Shown: positions 13,883-16,334 of the stretch, piece by piece
Layout of the letters: each line of letters opens with the position of its first letter
Position numbering within the stretch: position 1 is the stretch's first letter
Assembly (NCBI GenBank): GCA_964533785.1
Contig: CAZHNG010000139.1
Location: 1 to 16,334 of the forward strand
Reading direction: 5' to 3'
Origin: JANQRV01 sp964533785
GTDB lineage: Bacteria; Bacteroidota; Bacteroidia; Chitinophagales; Saprospiraceae
DNA length: 16,334 nt
Made by a program: the position numbers and the translations under genes
The notes under the pieces: model-generated
The model's input: the letters and a program-made list of their open reading frames with translations, nothing else
What the model was told of the DNA's origin: nothing
Databases searched by the model: none

Positions 13883-15387
13883 ATAAACTTAATACCAACT
13901 AACAGCTGTCGATTATCGGCAATTCCTGAGCTTTGATTAACTAATTTTTTCACGGGATAGACCGATAATTGACCAATTTGTTGAATTAGAGCTTCGGATA
14001 GAAAATGCATTTTAGTCGCTGCCAGTTCCGCTTCCGAAAACTGGTGATTACTAGCGATCAGAACGAGTCCCGAATCATCAGAAATTTTTGTATAGTTTAG
14101 ATAAAAGTCCTCTCCCGTAAATCTTACATAGTTAAGATCATCCAATGGTTTTTGAACCTTTGCCTCCAGGTAAATTTCAAGAATATTGACCTCATCATCA
14201 TTCAGCATATCCCTTTCGACCCTTTCGATCACATCGAATATAGGTTGAATATCGAAGTTATCACTGTTATAGAGATCAATGTCTGAATCGAAGTTATCAG
14301 CAAAGCCAAGCGTGAAAATTTCTGAAGAAGAAAAGATATCATCCGTTAGACTAGGTTCTACAATTTCAATCAAATCGGGGCTTGTTTCTTCAACAAGAAG
14401 GTCAAAATATTCCGGCGTGTATTTTTTAACCCTTATGGGCTTCGGCGTTTTTTCTTCCCTCGTCTTTGGCTCGATATTCACCCAAGCGTTTCCAAAGTTA
14501 AAATCAGCGGCGGCGGCAATTGAAGCCCCCAATTGATCCCCTAGTTCATATAAAGTATGGGCCTTGACATTTTGATTAAACCGCCAGCCAATACCACCGT
14601 AAACATTATTAGTGGCGCCATTGCGGCCGCCTAATCGCAACATCAATTTATCCTGAAGAAATGAGATCCCCAAGGCAGCATCTACAATTTGCGTTTTCTC
14701 CAGGAAATTGTCAGAAGGCTGCGCCTGCCATCTGATCGACGGGATCAATTTCACTTCATTACCCAGATCTAAATGCAAGTTTGCCTGAATGGCAATATTG
14801 TCGTTTAAAGAAAATAACAATCCTTCACCGCTACTCCCCTCTTTCAGGTCAATACTTGCCGGAAACTGAGGGAAAAAGGCATATAGATTGAGAAAAGAAT
14901 TGCTTTCGTTGCCAAACCTGAATTGGTAATTCAACCCGAGACTCAAGTTAATATTAGAAGCGCTGACGTCACTAAAATTGATTACATCCGCTACATTGGG
15001 GCTTCCAAAACCGAAAGATTGATAACGGGCAGCGGCGCCTAAAGAGAAGATATGTTCATCACTGAGACTGAGGTGAAATGCTCCATTTAGGCTGGCCCGA
15101 ATGGTTTGTATGAGCCCCGCTTCGTCGTAGAAAAAAGAAGTGCCAATGCCTACGGCATCTTTCACTATGGTGTGCGAGGAGCCCAAGAAAGCCGTAGTAG
15201 GAGATTCTTCCGTATCCAACCACTTCTGGTAATAGCCTAAAAAAATGTGATTGGTATTGTCGATCCCTGCGGCGGCAGGATTGTCCATTTGGTAATAAAG
15301 CGTAGATGGAAGGAAAAATGGATTGGACTGGCTATTGGCGAAAATAGTCCAACAAAGTAATATCGAAAGTAAGTATAATTTTTTCAT
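13870..15387 (-). CDS. PorP/SprF-family T9SS outer-membrane protein, C-terminally extended
   Basis: A 505-aa protein from ATG 15387, chosen because MKKLYLLSILLCWTIFANSQS is a clean Sec signal peptide; ATG 15411 would put eight extra residues before it. Mature residues about 22-300 match PorP/SprF: SNPFFLPSTLYYQMDNPAAAGI (NPAxAG signature), repeated amphipathic strands (LGYYQKWL, GIGTSFFYDEAGLI, LSLGAAARYQSF, LNLYAFF, LRLGGRNG) as in a beta barrel. SprF-type proteins attach type B CTD substrates to the cell surface after T9SS export. Family members are usually about 300-340 aa; here a further roughly 200 residues follow, acidic and partly repetitive, then a globular-looking end (YVRFTGEDFYLNYT to LLVGIKF). 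It is downstream of a CHU_C-type secreted protein on the same strand, the usual pairing. Confidence 0.85.
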   Translation of the reverse strand: MKKLYLLSILLCWTIFANSQSNPFFLPSTLYYQMDNPAAAGIDNTNHIFLGYYQKWLDTEESPTTAFLGSSHTIVKDAVGIGTSFFYDEAGLIQTIRASLNGAFHLSLSDEHIFSLGAAARYQSFGFGSPNVADVINFSDVSASNINLSLGLNYQFRFGNESNSFLNLYAFFPQFPASIDLKEGSSGEGLLFSLNDNIAIQANLHLDLGNEVKLIPSIRWQAQPSDNFLEKTQIVDAALGISFLQDKLMLRLGGRNGATNNVYGGIGWRFNQNVKAHTLYELGDQLGASIAAAADFNFGNAWVNIEPKTREEKTPKPIRVKKYTPEYFDLLVEETSPDLIEIVEPSLTDDIFSSSEIFTLGFADNFDSDIDLYNSDNFDIQPIFDVIERVERDMLNDDEVNILEIYLEAKVQKPLDDLNYVRFTGEDFYLNYTKISDDSGLVLIASNHQFSEAELAATKMHFLSEALIQQIGQLSVYPVKKLVNQSSGIADNRQLLVGIKFIKTN

Positions 15388-15430
15388 TTTGATGTGTTTA
15401 GAACTGAGCATCCACTAGAAAATCAACCAG

Positions 15431-15498
15431 CCACTAAACTATAATTATCTGTGATTGGTATGCTTTATGCTCATTTCGTTGCTTTAATTATATAGTGG
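15431..15498. repeat. Imperfect inverted repeat between CHU_C and porP-like genes
   Basis: CCACTA plus TATAATTA (15431-15447, with AAC bulged) is the reverse complement of TAATTATATAGTGG (15485-15498), giving 14 pairs around a 37-nt loop in the spacer just after the CHU_C gene stop. It could be an attenuator or processing hairpin setting different levels of the two proteins. Confidence 0.45.
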
Positions 15499-15507
15499 AA
15501 GGAAGAT

Positions 15508-16334
15508 CTATTTAATTACTGTAAGGTGCCCGGTTTGCGTAAAATTATCTGGTCCTGTGATTTTATACCAATAAGGCCCGGAAACCAGGTCTTCTGCATT
15601 CCAATCCATCGCATCGTCTACGGTAAAAGGTTCATCACAGCCCTTACAGCACCTGCCATCCCGGCTATAAAGCTCGATTTGCAACTCGCTTGGTTGTATG
15701 GAATTGGCTACCTGGATGTCCCAGGTTTCATTCATCGCGTCTCCGTTGGGCGTCAAGATATTTGGAATAAAAATGGGGCGCTCAATGGTTACCCTGAAGT
15801 TGCGGGATGCCTCACAGTTCACGTCAATTAGATTAACTATACAGCCTAACGTAACCTTTGCATTATCTTCCTCATTACCAAGGCTTGGATTACCCGTTAA
15901 TCGATCGCCTTGACCTGCAAGCGGTACGCCAGAGAGCTCTTTTTCCTGCTGCTCCAATAATTCGCAAGAATATTCAAATGTAGCAGTGGGTAGGATTGCA
16001 GCAGAAAATGCAATTTCAAAAGGGCGGCCATCGGCAGCTAAAAAACCTTCTTCTGCTTGTTCACCCATTTCCAATTCTGTCATTAGATCTATCGTTGGCT
16101 TTTCAGTAACAATGATGTTCCCCACCGACGTGTCGGTACAGGCTCCATTGTCGACGATAAGCCTTATCTTTTCTCCCTCAGAGTTGAATGTGACGTTTAT
16201 TTCATTTGGTTCTGAAATCTTAACACCGGCTGGAGCACCATCCCCAAAATCCCAATCATATTCTATAATATCCACATCGGCTTGGGGCTGAAAAGTGACG
16301 CTTCCCCCGAGACATATTTCGTCGGTGGACTGCT
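15508..16334 (-). CDS. Secreted protein with PKD and CHU_C (T9SS type B) domain, 5' partial
   Basis: The frame is open to the right edge (at least 274 residues), so this is the C-terminal part of a larger protein. The first visible domain is PKD/Ig-like (CLGGSVTFQPQADVDIIEYDWDFGDG). A beta-rich linker follows, then about 85 residues of gliding-motility-associated C-terminal domain: FIPNILTPNGDAMNETWDI, LQIELYSRDGR, WNAEDLVSGPYWYKIT and a final LTVIK. This is the type B T9SS sorting domain, so the protein is exported across the outer membrane and held at the surface or released. A CCKGC cluster sits where this domain usually has an aromatic-rich loop (RWG). An internal GTG at 16275 is not a real start because the PKD domain extends upstream of it. 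It is followed by its likely PorP/SprF partner. Confidence 0.88.
   Translation of the reverse strand, partial: QSTDEICLGGSVTFQPQADVDIIEYDWDFGDGAPAGVKISEPNEINVTFNSEGEKIRLIVDNGACTDTSVGNIIVTEKPTIDLMTELEMGEQAEEGFLAADGRPFEIAFSAAILPTATFEYSCELLEQQEKELSGVPLAGQGDRLTGNPSLGNEEDNAKVTLGCIVNLIDVNCEASRNFRVTIERPIFIPNILTPNGDAMNETWDIQVANSIQPSELQIELYSRDGRCCKGCDEPFTVDDAMDWNAEDLVSGPYWYKITGPDNFTQTGHLTVIK

Overview
The window looks like a chromosomal accessory region from a member of the Bacteroidota. A marine or environmental Saprospiria-type lineage is my guess from memory of similar proteins. Two things support the phylum: a PorP/SprF-type outer-membrane protein next to a secreted protein with a gliding-motility-type (CHU_C, type B) C-terminal domain, which are hallmarks of the type IX secretion system (T9SS), and a ClpV-like ATPase with a TssB-like sheath protein of the divergent Bacteroidota type VI secretion class (T6SS-iii).

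Layout from left to right. Positions 61-3069 (minus) hold a two-gene T6SS module: clpV/tssH, then tssB. Positions 3211-5141 (plus) hold a conflict-type regulator with an EAD11-like N-terminus and a pseudo-receiver C-terminus. Its last codon is split by an ISAs1-family insertion sequence of 1174 bp, which has perfect 19-bp terminal inverted repeats, a perfect 10-bp target duplication and a transposase gene broken by two stops and a frameshift. Positions 5258-11905 (minus) form an effector operon: a 93-aa protein of unknown function, a TPR adaptor-like protein, a 1456-aa PAAR-RHS polymorphic toxin ending in a putative PD-(D/E)XK nuclease, and a probable immunity protein resembling DUF7691. Positions 12089-13483 (plus) encode a membrane-anchored M23/LytM peptidase, followed by a 96-aa orphan ORF. 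From 13870 to the right edge (minus) lies a T9SS pair: a PKD/CHU_C secreted protein, truncated by the window edge, followed by a PorP/SprF-like protein with a long C-terminal extension.

How the genes fit together. The PAAR domain would cap the spike of the T6SS whose sheath and disassembly ATPase are encoded at the left edge. The RHS shell would hold the C-terminal nuclease, which is probably released by self-cleavage after the DPFGL motif. The TPR protein is placed to act as its loading adaptor, and the small gene after the toxin protects the producer. The EAD11/pseudo-receiver gene and the insertion sequence lie between effector and apparatus genes. The T9SS pair and the M23 peptidase look like ordinary cell-envelope functions next door.

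All family assignments are read from motifs by eye and from memory; no database search was possible. I saw no tRNA or rRNA genes and no CRISPR array.
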